A stretch of DNA of 23,893 bases from PWND01 sp964601515 (GTDB lineage Bacteria; Bacteroidota; Bacteroidia; Bacteroidales; UBA7960), in NCBI GenBank assembly GCA_964601515.1, contig CAZRNU010000040.1, positions 1 through 23,893 on the forward strand. The letters run 5' to 3'. Positions 16,346-22,715 of the stretch are shown piece after piece. Numbering within the stretch: the first letter of the stretch is position 1; every line of letters starts with the position of its first letter. Both the position numbers and the translations under genes were made by a program. The notes under the pieces were generated by a model. It saw only the letters and a list, made by a program, of their open reading frames with translations. It had not been told where the DNA came from and made no database searches.

Positions 16346-16389
16346 TTTTAGCTTTGTAAACAATTTATTTCATATAAAATCTAAATTAA

Positions 16390-16896
16390 ATGAAAACATT
16401 ACGAAATATATTTGTTTTTGGAGCTCTGCTTCTATTAATCAGCTGGAGGCCTGATTATGATCATCTTGATTGGACAGAGTATTATCCGGTTTTAATGCAT
16501 AAGGCAGATCTTGAAAATAGTGTTATAAACCTGCAGCCTCAGGATTTTGTAAATTCGGGTAAAGTTTACATTTACGGCAACAATATTTATATTGTTGAGC
16601 TTTATAAAGGGATTCATGTAATTGATAACACAACTCCTTCTAGTCCCGAAAAAATTGGATTTATTAATATTCCCGGAACTATTGATGTTGCCATTAAGGA
16701 TAATGTGCTTTTTGCTGATAATGCTGTTGATCTTGTTTCTATAGATATTAGCAATTATCCTACAATTCAGTTATTAGATAGGGTTAATGACGTCTTCCCT
16801 GAACTTACACCTCCTGATTTAGATTTTATCCCTTACGGATATTCTGTTTATAGCCGACCACCTAATACGGTAATCGTAGCATGGGTTAAAAAATAA
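16390..16896 (+). CDS. Exported LVIVD-repeat (beta-propeller-like) protein, small
   Basis: This 168-residue protein has an N-terminal export signal (about residues 5-18). A repeat-like pattern of short strands follows, typical of the LVIVD beta-propeller family found on Bacteroidota surfaces: GKVYIYGNNIYIVELYKGIH, then VIDNTTPSSPEKIGFINIPG, then VDLVSIDISNYPTIQ. Only about two blades are present, too few for a closed propeller alone. The next gene, 23 bases downstream, encodes more of the same repeats, so the two may assemble. The signal peptide ends LLLLIS then Trp19 where a lipobox cysteine would be expected. No enzyme motif is seen and the function is unknown; a role in surface assembly or protein-protein contact is a guess. 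The start is supported by the promoter about 45 bases upstream. Confidence 0.72.
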   Translation: MKTLRNIFVFGALLLLISWRPDYDHLDWTEYYPVLMHKADLENSVINLQPQDFVNSGKVYIYGNNIYIVELYKGIHVIDNTTPSSPEKIGFINIPGTIDVAIKDNVLFADNAVDLVSIDISNYPTIQLLDRVNDVFPELTPPDLDFIPYGYSVYSRPPNTVIVAWVKK

Positions 16897-16919
16897 TTGA
16901 AAATTTAAAATTCAGAGTG

Positions 16920-17645
16920 ATGAAAAAAGTGATATATATAATTATCGCATTAACAATTTTAGCTTTATCATGCGATAAAGAAGGTGTGAATAGCGATGCC
17001 GGAACAGGTGGCTCTATGGCTAGGTTTACAATTAAAGATAACTATCTTTATACAGTTGACTATGAAAACCTGCACTCTTTCAATATTACAAATCCTGCAG
17101 ATATTGTTCATGAAAACAAACAATACCTTGGCTTTGGTATTGAAACAATTTTTCCGGCAGAAGAATACTTGTTTATTGGTGCATTTAATGGAATGTATAT
17201 TTACAGCCTTGAAGTGCCATCCAGTCCTGTTAAAAAAAGCTTTACTCCTCATTTTGTAGCCAGAGATCCTGTGGTTGTTCAGGGTAATTTTGCTTATGCA
17301 ACAATCAGAAGTAATACTGAATTCACTTGGGAAGAAGCAAACCAACTTCTTATTTTTGATATAAGTAATGTGAGTGCGCCTGAACTTGTAATTCAATATC
17401 AAATGTTTAATCCAAGGGGGCTTGGCATTGATGGTGAAACTCTTTTTGTTTGCGATAATGTGCTTAAAGTCTATAATGTGTCAAATGGATACGAAATTGA
17501 ACTAAAACATACATTCGATATTCAAGCTATAGATGTAATACCTAAAAATGGAAGGTTGTATGTATTGACTGAAAACGGCATTTATCAGTATAATTATGAC
17601 GGAGAAAACATAACTCTTATTAGTTCTCTTATCACTAATTCCTAA
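16920..17645 (+). CDS. LVIVD-repeat surface lipoprotein
   Basis: This 241-residue lipoprotein is counted from ATG at 16920; a GTG directly before it (16917) is also possible. The signal is followed by lipobox LALSC with Cys18 and then DKEGVNSD, an acidic tail like the export signal of Bacteroidota surface lipoproteins. The rest is a chain of short beta strands with repeated patterns (DNYLYTVDYENLHSFNITNP, EYLFIGAFNGMYIYSLEVPS, NQLLIFDISNVSAPE, GETLFVCDNVLKVYNVSNG). These correspond to about five propeller-like blades. It is encoded 23 bases after the smaller relative and 49 bases before the exported-protein pair, all probably in one transcript. No catalytic motif is visible and the function is unknown. 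Confidence 0.78.
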   Translation: MKKVIYIIIALTILALSCDKEGVNSDAGTGGSMARFTIKDNYLYTVDYENLHSFNITNPADIVHENKQYLGFGIETIFPAEEYLFIGAFNGMYIYSLEVPSSPVKKSFTPHFVARDPVVVQGNFAYATIRSNTEFTWEEANQLLIFDISNVSAPELVIQYQMFNPRGLGIDGETLFVCDNVLKVYNVSNGYEIELKHTFDIQAIDVIPKNGRLYVLTENGIYQYNYDGENITLISSLITNS

Positions 17646-17694
17646 ATTTTTAAAAATTCGCAAAAAGAGTGTCTATTATTTAAAATGCATTGAT

Positions 17695-18333
17695 ATGAAG
17701 AAATCTTTTGTTTCGTTTTTGTTTCTTTTTCCATTGTTTGTGTTTGGACAGAAAGCATTAGAAAAACATGAAGTATATGAAGAAGCAATTGAAGAAAAAG
17801 AGGTTTTGCTGGAATCAAAAATTCTTAGTATTGTACCTCAGTATTTTTTTGTAAGTGGTTTGAGAGTAGATTTTGATATGAAAATTACAAACAACCATTG
17901 GTTGCAAACTGCACCTGTAGTTTATGTGGGTAATAAAATGTTTTTCAATCGCGAATTTACAAACGCATTCGGAGCAGGTTTGTCAGTATATCACAGGTAT
18001 TATCCCGGATTAGGCTATGGAAGCATTCCTGTTTATATTGCATGGGGGCCGGGCTATCAGTATACTAATGTTGAATATAAAGAAACTTCCGGCATAATGT
18101 ATTTAACAAGAAACTCAAAAATTCATAAAGCAGCTATGGATTTTACGATTGGAGTATATACCGGGGCAGGAAAAACAGTAGTTTTTGATTTTTATATGGG
18201 CATGGGAATAAGGCATTCTTTTGTTAATTCAGATGCCTCAAACCCTAAAAAATTCAACGATTTTTATTATGATTACGGCTATTCAGGAACAATTTTATTA
18301 CTCGGGGCAAGAATTGGATTGCCATTAAAATAA
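17695..18333 (+). CDS. Exported protein, first of a tandem paralogous pair
   Basis: This 212-residue protein has a clear Sec signal peptide (residues 1-18, ending VFGQ). The mature part alternates short hydrophobic beta strands with aromatic ends (VPQYFFVSGLRVDFDM, GAGLSVYHRYYPG, PVYIAWGPGYQYTN, a GYSGTILLLGARIGLPLK end). This suggests a small outer-membrane beta-barrel or a periplasmic beta-rich protein. I do not recognise a named family. It is clearly related to the next gene: the PQYFF...GLR, GAGL...YRYYP and final GYSG...GARIG blocks recur there in the same order, so the pair arose by tandem duplication. It probably belongs to the transcript that starts before the LVIVD genes. The closest guess is a structural or autotransporter-like barrel of about eight strands; no function is assigned. 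Confidence 0.75.
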   Translation: MKKSFVSFLFLFPLFVFGQKALEKHEVYEEAIEEKEVLLESKILSIVPQYFFVSGLRVDFDMKITNNHWLQTAPVVYVGNKMFFNREFTNAFGAGLSVYHRYYPGLGYGSIPVYIAWGPGYQYTNVEYKETSGIMYLTRNSKIHKAAMDFTIGVYTGAGKTVVFDFYMGMGIRHSFVNSDASNPKKFNDFYYDYGYSGTILLLGARIGLPLK

Positions 18334-18346
18334 AACAATAACATTA

Positions 18347-19015
18347 ATGATAAAAGCCATGAAGTTTTTCAAGATTATTTTTGCGTGTTTTTTATTTCTT
18401 TCTTCTTTTGTTCTAAAAGCAGGCAAAGAAGAAATTAACAGTAATAAAATTTGGGTAATGGGCGTGCCTCAATATTTGTTTCAAAATGGGATAAGACTGG
18501 AAATTGACAGGCAATTGGAAAATCCTCACAACTGGATTACAATATCCCCATCAATTTACTATAAAGACAAGACCGGCAATTGGTTGCTCGGCACTCAGAT
18601 GGTTAACAGTATGTCAGGTGCAGGTTTAGACCTAATTTATAGATGGTATCCTCATGGAATAAGAAAAAGAGGAGGTATGTATATTGCAGCCGGCGTAGGT
18701 TATCTTTATATTGCTCAGAAATATTCCGGCAGTTTATGGGAAACTTATACTGAAAACAGCCTAACTTATATTCGATATTTAGATAGTGAATGGAATAAAC
18801 AAATCCATACCGGGAATATCAGAGGCACTTTGGGTTATCAAGTATTGCCTGCCAAAAACTTTGCAATAGATTTTTATTGCGGATTTGCAATTAAGATGTC
18901 GGAAGTTGCCACCCCAGAAGGATATTTGCATTATCAAGACAACTACAACTTCTATGAGTTTGGTTACTCCGGAATGATGATAATTGGCGGAATGAGATTG
19001 GGAATAGGTTGGTAA
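18347..19015 (+). CDS. Exported protein, second of a tandem paralogous pair
   Basis: This 222-residue exported protein starts at ATG 18347, or perhaps at ATG 18359, which would give a cleaner signal peptide beginning MKFFKIIFACFLFL. The mature region shares ordered blocks with the preceding gene: VPQYLFQNGIRLEID, SGAGLDLIYRWYPHG, MYIAAGVGYLYIA, and a GYSGMMIIGGMRLGIGW end. By eye identity is modest (roughly a quarter to a third), so the duplication is old. The alternating polar/hydrophobic strands and C-terminal aromatic residue fit a small outer-membrane beta-barrel; the family is not recognised. Its stop is only four bases from the stop of the convergent outer-membrane protein gene, so the two transcripts must overlap at their 3' ends. 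Confidence 0.75.
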   Translation: MIKAMKFFKIIFACFLFLSSFVLKAGKEEINSNKIWVMGVPQYLFQNGIRLEIDRQLENPHNWITISPSIYYKDKTGNWLLGTQMVNSMSGAGLDLIYRWYPHGIRKRGGMYIAAGVGYLYIAQKYSGSLWETYTENSLTYIRYLDSEWNKQIHTGNIRGTLGYQVLPAKNFAIDFYCGFAIKMSEVATPEGYLHYQDNYNFYEFGYSGMMIIGGMRLGIGW

Positions 19016-19019
19016 CTAA

Positions 19020-19760
19020 CTACTTCTTTTTCCCAAACATAAAAAATATTCCGAATTGCAAGCCTGTATGATCCAGATAGTTGCTCATATATCTCTCTTC
19101 TTCATATAGCTCGCCTTGAGCATCAAACATCCTAACAGAATAGTTTATCCTGTTAATTCTTCTGTTTAATGCGCTGTATGAAGCATTAATGCCGAATTTA
19201 TTTTTAAAAATAAACTGAATTCCTCCACTATAACCTAGGTATCCCATAGAGCTTGGTCTTGAGCGATATTTTACTTCGGTATAATAATTCACAATTTCAT
19301 TATACTCAAGATCAATAGATGGAATGGAAATACTTCTGATGCCGGCATTACCTTCAACATAAAGATTTATTGTAAAAATATCAGGACTTACAACAATTGG
19401 CAAGTTAAACAAAGCATTTAGCCCGAATTTACTTGAGCTGTATCCACCAATTACTGCCATATAATCGGGTTGTGCAAAATTGGCAAAGGCTTCTTTGTTA
19501 AAATGAAACCTGTTGAACTCCAGATTTAGTCCTAGTCCAAATCCATAAGCAATCATATAGTTGTAATCAAAACCAAACTGATAACCGTCTTTTGCAAATA
19601 GACCATTTTCCGTTGCGTCGCTAAACTCTGGGCAAGGGGTTACTGTTCCGCCTGTTATTTTGAAATATCTTACACGATTCCAATAATTCATGTCAGGCTG
19701 TGTATATGCTTCAGTTACTATAACTGAAAATATCGCGAGTAATAATATTCTTTTTATCAT
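19020..19760 (-). CDS. Outer-membrane beta-barrel protein
   Basis: This 246-residue protein has a signal peptide (residues 1-20, cut near AYTQ). The mature chain consists of amphipathic beta strands, including FGFDYNYMIAYGFGLGLNLE, FGLNALFNLPIVV and GYSGGIQFIFKNKFGINASY, and ends with LQFGIFFMFGKKK. Strand pattern and size fit a PorT/OMP_b-brl-type barrel of eight to ten strands. It is the second gene of a two-gene unit, 17 bases after the PKD lipoprotein gene, so barrel and lipoprotein may form one surface complex. No catalytic residues or transport-family motif are evident. It is not obviously a third copy of the exported pair converging from the other strand, although both end in barrel-like strands. 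Confidence 0.78.
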   Translation of the reverse strand: MIKRILLLAIFSVIVTEAYTQPDMNYWNRVRYFKITGGTVTPCPEFSDATENGLFAKDGYQFGFDYNYMIAYGFGLGLNLEFNRFHFNKEAFANFAQPDYMAVIGGYSSSKFGLNALFNLPIVVSPDIFTINLYVEGNAGIRSISIPSIDLEYNEIVNYYTEVKYRSRPSSMGYLGYSGGIQFIFKNKFGINASYSALNRRINRINYSVRMFDAQGELYEEERYMSNYLDHTGLQFGIFFMFGKKK

Positions 19761-19777
19761 AGTTTAGATTTTCAATA

Positions 19778-20809
19778 TTAATAGCTTAAATAAAGGTCGA
19801 TAAATACATCAGGAATTCTTGGAATTGTCTCTAGCTGAAAGTATGTTTTAGGATAAAATTTATTTTGAATATCAACAGAAGCCAAAACAATTTCATATAA
19901 AAAGGTTGGAGGATCTTCAGTGCCATTATACTTGAGAATAACAAATTTAAAAACCTCATTGCTTGTAAATTGAACGTAATCAAAGAAATAGCCTCCGGGG
20001 AAATCTGCAGGCCTTTTAAATTTGAAAGGATAACTGCTTGGAGAAAGTATTCTTGTAGTTCCTACAAATATCGTATTATGATACATTTCTATGTAAATAG
20101 GGTTGCTCTTAAACACTGAAGGTAACATAAGATTTATGGAGTCTATAAATACTCTTTGTGGTGGTGGAATAATGAAAACTTGCTGAGTAACCTCATCGAA
20201 TGTCCCATTGGTACATGTTCCGCGCAGCTTAACTGTAAATGTACCTGCGTTTTGATACACATATTCCGGATTGTCGTGGTTTAGCTCGCCTCCATCGCCA
20301 AAATACCAGTAAAACTGATTTGCACCTGTTGTCTGATTTGTGAAAAGAGTTTTGTTTGGAGCAAAATTATTGTTATTGAAGTGTTCGTAGCTGAAATCTG
20401 CAACTACAGGGATTGTTGTCAGAGCCAAGTCAGGCATTGGTAAGTACGCTGTATCGACACCAATTTCATTTGAAACAATAAGTCTAACTGTATAGTCTCC
20501 GGATGAGGAATAAATATGATTCGGATTTTTATCCGTTGAAGTATTTCCATCGCCAAAATCCCAAAAATAATTTACATTGCCCAGCAGATAATCAGTTTGC
20601 TGGTAAAATGTAACAGGGAATGGAGCTTCGCAATTTTTAATAATTGAATTCATGCTCTTAATTTCCGGAGCAGGTGGTGGTTCATAATAAAATGTCCAGC
20701 CTTTAATCGGGTCCTTCTCACATTGAAAAGCAAGAAATGAAAAAACAACGGCAGCAATAACAACTGCAATGCGATTGTTAACTTTTAGTTTTTTTAATTT
20801 TAATTTCAT
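19778..20809 (-). CDS. PKD-domain surface lipoprotein
   Basis: This 343-residue protein starts with a basic stretch and membrane segment (about 13-28), then Cys30 followed by EKDP. The probable lipobox LAFQC has Gln at -1, which is atypical but tolerable, and the following EKD resembles the surface-export signal of Bacteroidota lipoproteins. Two PKD (polycystic-kidney-disease) Ig-like domains follow: one at about 48-120 with WDFGDGNTSTDKNPNHIY and a YTVRLIV strand, the other at about 135-212 with WYFGDGGELNHDNPEYVY and FTVKL. The C-terminal 130 residues are beta-rich without a recognised domain. PKD domains usually bind sugars or proteins and act as spacers. It probably shares a transcript with the outer-membrane barrel gene 17 bases downstream. 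TATATTTG on the minus strand at 20868-20875 may be its promoter. Confidence 0.84.
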   Translation of the reverse strand: MKLKLKKLKVNNRIAVVIAAVVFSFLAFQCEKDPIKGWTFYYEPPPAPEIKSMNSIIKNCEAPFPVTFYQQTDYLLGNVNYFWDFGDGNTSTDKNPNHIYSSSGDYTVRLIVSNEIGVDTAYLPMPDLALTTIPVVADFSYEHFNNNNFAPNKTLFTNQTTGANQFYWYFGDGGELNHDNPEYVYQNAGTFTVKLRGTCTNGTFDEVTQQVFIIPPPQRVFIDSINLMLPSVFKSNPIYIEMYHNTIFVGTTRILSPSSYPFKFKRPADFPGGYFFDYVQFTSNEVFKFVILKYNGTEDPPTFLYEIVLASVDIQNKFYPKTYFQLETIPRIPDVFIDLYLSY

Positions 20810-20867
20810 ACGAGCTTATTGTTGAGTTTTATATTTTCTCTTTCTGATAGTTTTATATTAACATTTA

Positions 20868-20875
20868 CAAATATA
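20868..20875 (-). promoter_or_regulatory. Possible promoter -7 box for the PKD lipoprotein gene
   Basis: The minus strand reads TATATTTG, a full TAnnTTTG match, 59 bases before the ATG at 20809. I see no good TTTG or TTG at 19-21 bases upstream, so this is tentative. Confidence 0.35.
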
Positions 20876-20988
20876 TTCAGAAATTGGTTTTGTGAACTAA
20901 GTGTTTCATGTTATTTTATCGTTAACAATATTCTTGCCAATTAATATTTGAAAAATATTTTATACATTCGCTTAACAAATTCAGAAGT

Positions 20989-21549
20989 TTGCAAATAGAA
21001 AATTCAAATATTGCTCTAAATCATAAAGCTTTTCAACAGCTTTTCAATGAGTATTACAACTCACTTTGTAGGTTCGCAATGTCTTTTCTAAATGACAATG
21101 ACAGTGCTGAAGAGGTTGTGCAGCAAGTATTTGTTAATCTTTGGGACAAGCGTGATTTAATGGATGCCGAAAAATCTATAAAAACATATTTGTTTACTTC
21201 AGTTAAAAACAGAAGTCTTAATTATATCCGAGATAATAAAAAATACAGAAGCTACTATCTTGATGTTGAAGCAGAAATGGAAATTCCAATTGAAGGTAAA
21301 GACATTATTTCTGAAAGAGAATTGAACGAAAAAATAAGTCAAGCCTTGGATAAATTGCCGGAAAAATGCAGGGAAGTTTTTATGCTTTGCCGTTTTGAAG
21401 ATATGAAGTATAAAGAAGTTGCAGATAAACTCGGAATTTCGCAGAAAACAGTTGAAGCTCAAATGTCGAAAGCACTTAAAATATTGAGGGAGGAGCTCAA
21501 AGATCTGTTTGTGATATTATTGATTTGGTATTGGGGGAGTTTGAATTAG
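20989..21549 (+). CDS. ECF sigma factor (FecI/Bacteroides type)
   Basis: This 186-residue extracytoplasmic-function sigma factor has region 2 at about residues 12-80 (FQQLFNEYYNSLCRFAMSFL, SAEEVVQQVFVNLWDKR). Region 4 lies at about 122-172 (LPEKCREVFMLCRFEDMKYK, GISQKTVEAQMSKALKIL), the helix-turn-helix that reads the -35 element. No ATG exists before residue 31 of the frame, and starting there would remove the first helix of region 2. The frame is open upstream to a stop at 20923 with no ATG or GTG, so the TTG at 20989 is the most likely start. It is followed by a FecR-type anti-sigma gene and an STN TonB receptor, the standard three-part surface-signalling set. Regulation is by release from the anti-sigma factor when the receptor binds its ligand. 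The last residues (VILLIWYWGS) are unusually hydrophobic. Confidence 0.92.
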   Translation: MQIENSNIALNHKAFQQLFNEYYNSLCRFAMSFLNDNDSAEEVVQQVFVNLWDKRDLMDAEKSIKTYLFTSVKNRSLNYIRDNKKYRSYYLDVEAEMEIPIEGKDIISERELNEKISQALDKLPEKCREVFMLCRFEDMKYKEVADKLGISQKTVEAQMSKALKILREELKDLFVILLIWYWGSLN

Positions 21550-21564
21550 GATTAAAAGATTGAA

Positions 21565-21609
21565 GATTTTTAAGATTGAAAAGATTGTTTGGATTGAATA
21601 GATTGATGA
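21565..21609. repeat. 9-bp tandem repeat, five units
   Basis: Five nonamers follow each other at exact 9-base spacing: GATTTTTAA, GATTGAAAA, GATTGTTTG, GATTGAATA, GATTGATGA; a further GATTG begins at 21558. The array starts 16 bases after the sigma factor stop and contains stops in its own frame, so it is not coding. It lies between the sigma and anti-sigma genes. Confidence 0.75.
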
Positions 21610-21676
21610 CTGCCAACTAACTACTGTTGACTATTAGTTTTGCTAACAATAAAATAAAACGAGTTTCGAGTAAGGG

Positions 21677-21690
21677 TAAAACATGTTTTA
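21677..21690. promoter_or_regulatory. 14-bp perfect palindrome upstream of the anti-sigma gene
   Basis: TAAAACATGTTTTA is its own reverse complement and ends 19 bases before the ATG at 21710. The position fits an operator or an mRNA structure controlling the anti-sigma gene. It is made mostly of A and T, so chance remains possible. Confidence 0.4.
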
Positions 21691-21709
21691 TGTGTATATA
21701 AAATAGATT

Positions 21710-22708
21710 ATGAACTTAGGCAACCAACATATTGATTTTGAGGTTCTCGCTGGATTATACCTGTCGGGAAATGCTTCATCCGAAGAGGTTGAGATGCTTG
21801 AGTTATTAGTCAAATCAGATGCTGAAAAAAGAAAACAGTTTTTTGAAATTAAACGTAGCTGGATGCTGGCGGCAAGTCCGAAATACAACTTCGACAAAGA
21901 TAAAGCTTGGGAGAAAATAGCAGCATTAACAGTTAACCAGCAGGGAGAAAAAATTAAACCATTATATCCGAGAAGATTAATTAAAACTGTCATGAGAATT
22001 GCAGCAGCAGCTTTAATTCTTATTGTTGGAACTTATGTGGCATTATACTTTGCAAAACATCGTGAAAAAGCTATAGTTGCTGATAATAAAGTTGTTGAGT
22101 ATATTTTTGAAGATAACTCTAAAGTTAGTTTAAGCTATAACTCTACAATAAAGTATCCGGCAAAATTTACTTCTACTGAGAGACGCATTAAATTAGAAGG
22201 TGAGGCATATTTTGAGGTTGAAAAAAGTGATAATAAGCCATTTATTGTAGAAACTCATAATGCTGAAATTGTTGTGCTTGGTACTTCTTTCTGGGTTAAG
22301 GCAAGGAAGGATGATCCGGAAACTGAGGTTGTTGTTTATTCCGGAAGGGTTGCTCTTATTACCCCGGAAATGAATAGAGTAGAGATTACTCCCGGAAATA
22401 AGGGTGTATATAATATTGAGTTAACAGTGCCTGAAGTTTTGGAAAACATTAATCCTAACATAATTTCCTGGAAAACTAAGCATATTGTTTTTGAGAATAC
22501 TAATCTTAAAGAAGTTTTTAGTGTAATTAACAGCACATACGGGTCAAGTATAAAAATCAGAGATTCTGTGCTTGAAGAGTGCGTTCTTACTGCAACATTC
22601 TCAGACAGATCTCTTGAAGATATGCTTTCAATAATTAAGGAAACATTCGAAATTAGATATGTACGCTCTGAAGGAGTTATTTATGTAATTGGTGAAGGCT
22701 GTAAATAA
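21710..22708 (+). CDS. FecR-type anti-sigma factor
   Basis: This 332-residue single-pass inner-membrane protein would hold the adjacent ECF sigma factor inactive until the TonB receptor signals. A cytoplasmic sigma-binding part at about 1-90 (with an acidic helix SSEEVEMLELLVK) is followed by a membrane segment at about 94-114 and a periplasmic FecR domain at about 125-215 (LEGEAYFEVEKSDNKPFIVE, GTSFWVKA, VYSGRVAL). A C-terminal DUF4974-like domain at about 258-328 (NTNLKEVFSVINSTYG, LEDMLSIIKETFEI) is expected to contact the receptor's STN domain. Length and domain order are standard for Bacteroidota. The gene lies 160 bases after the sigma factor, an unusually wide gap holding a repeat and a palindrome, and 7 bases before the receptor gene, so it may have its own transcription signal. 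Confidence 0.93.
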   Translation: MNLGNQHIDFEVLAGLYLSGNASSEEVEMLELLVKSDAEKRKQFFEIKRSWMLAASPKYNFDKDKAWEKIAALTVNQQGEKIKPLYPRRLIKTVMRIAAAALILIVGTYVALYFAKHREKAIVADNKVVEYIFEDNSKVSLSYNSTIKYPAKFTSTERRIKLEGEAYFEVEKSDNKPFIVETHNAEIVVLGTSFWVKARKDDPETEVVVYSGRVALITPEMNRVEITPGNKGVYNIELTVPEVLENINPNIISWKTKHIVFENTNLKEVFSVINSTYGSSIKIRDSVLEECVLTATFSDRSLEDMLSIIKETFEIRYVRSEGVIYVIGEGCK

Positions 22709-22715
22709 TGCAATT

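Larger units (their letters stand above)
16078..16389. other. Divergent intergenic region (312 bp)
   Basis: This AT-rich stretch between the protease and the LVIVD genes holds a weak leftward -7-like box (near 16133-16140), an 11-bp perfect inverted repeat (16266-16292) and a rightward promoter (16315-16345), listed separately. I see no open reading frame or RNA gene in it. Confidence 0.7.

Noticed and set aside
16390..17645. The two LVIVD genes as one gene broken by a frameshift
   Set aside because: The second has its own complete lipoprotein signal peptide and start after a 23-base gap, so they are two genes.
17645..17658. AATTTTTAAAAATT palindrome after the LVIVD lipoprotein gene as a terminator
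   Set aside because: It contains only A and T and cannot form a stable stem; it is expected by chance in such AT-rich gaps.
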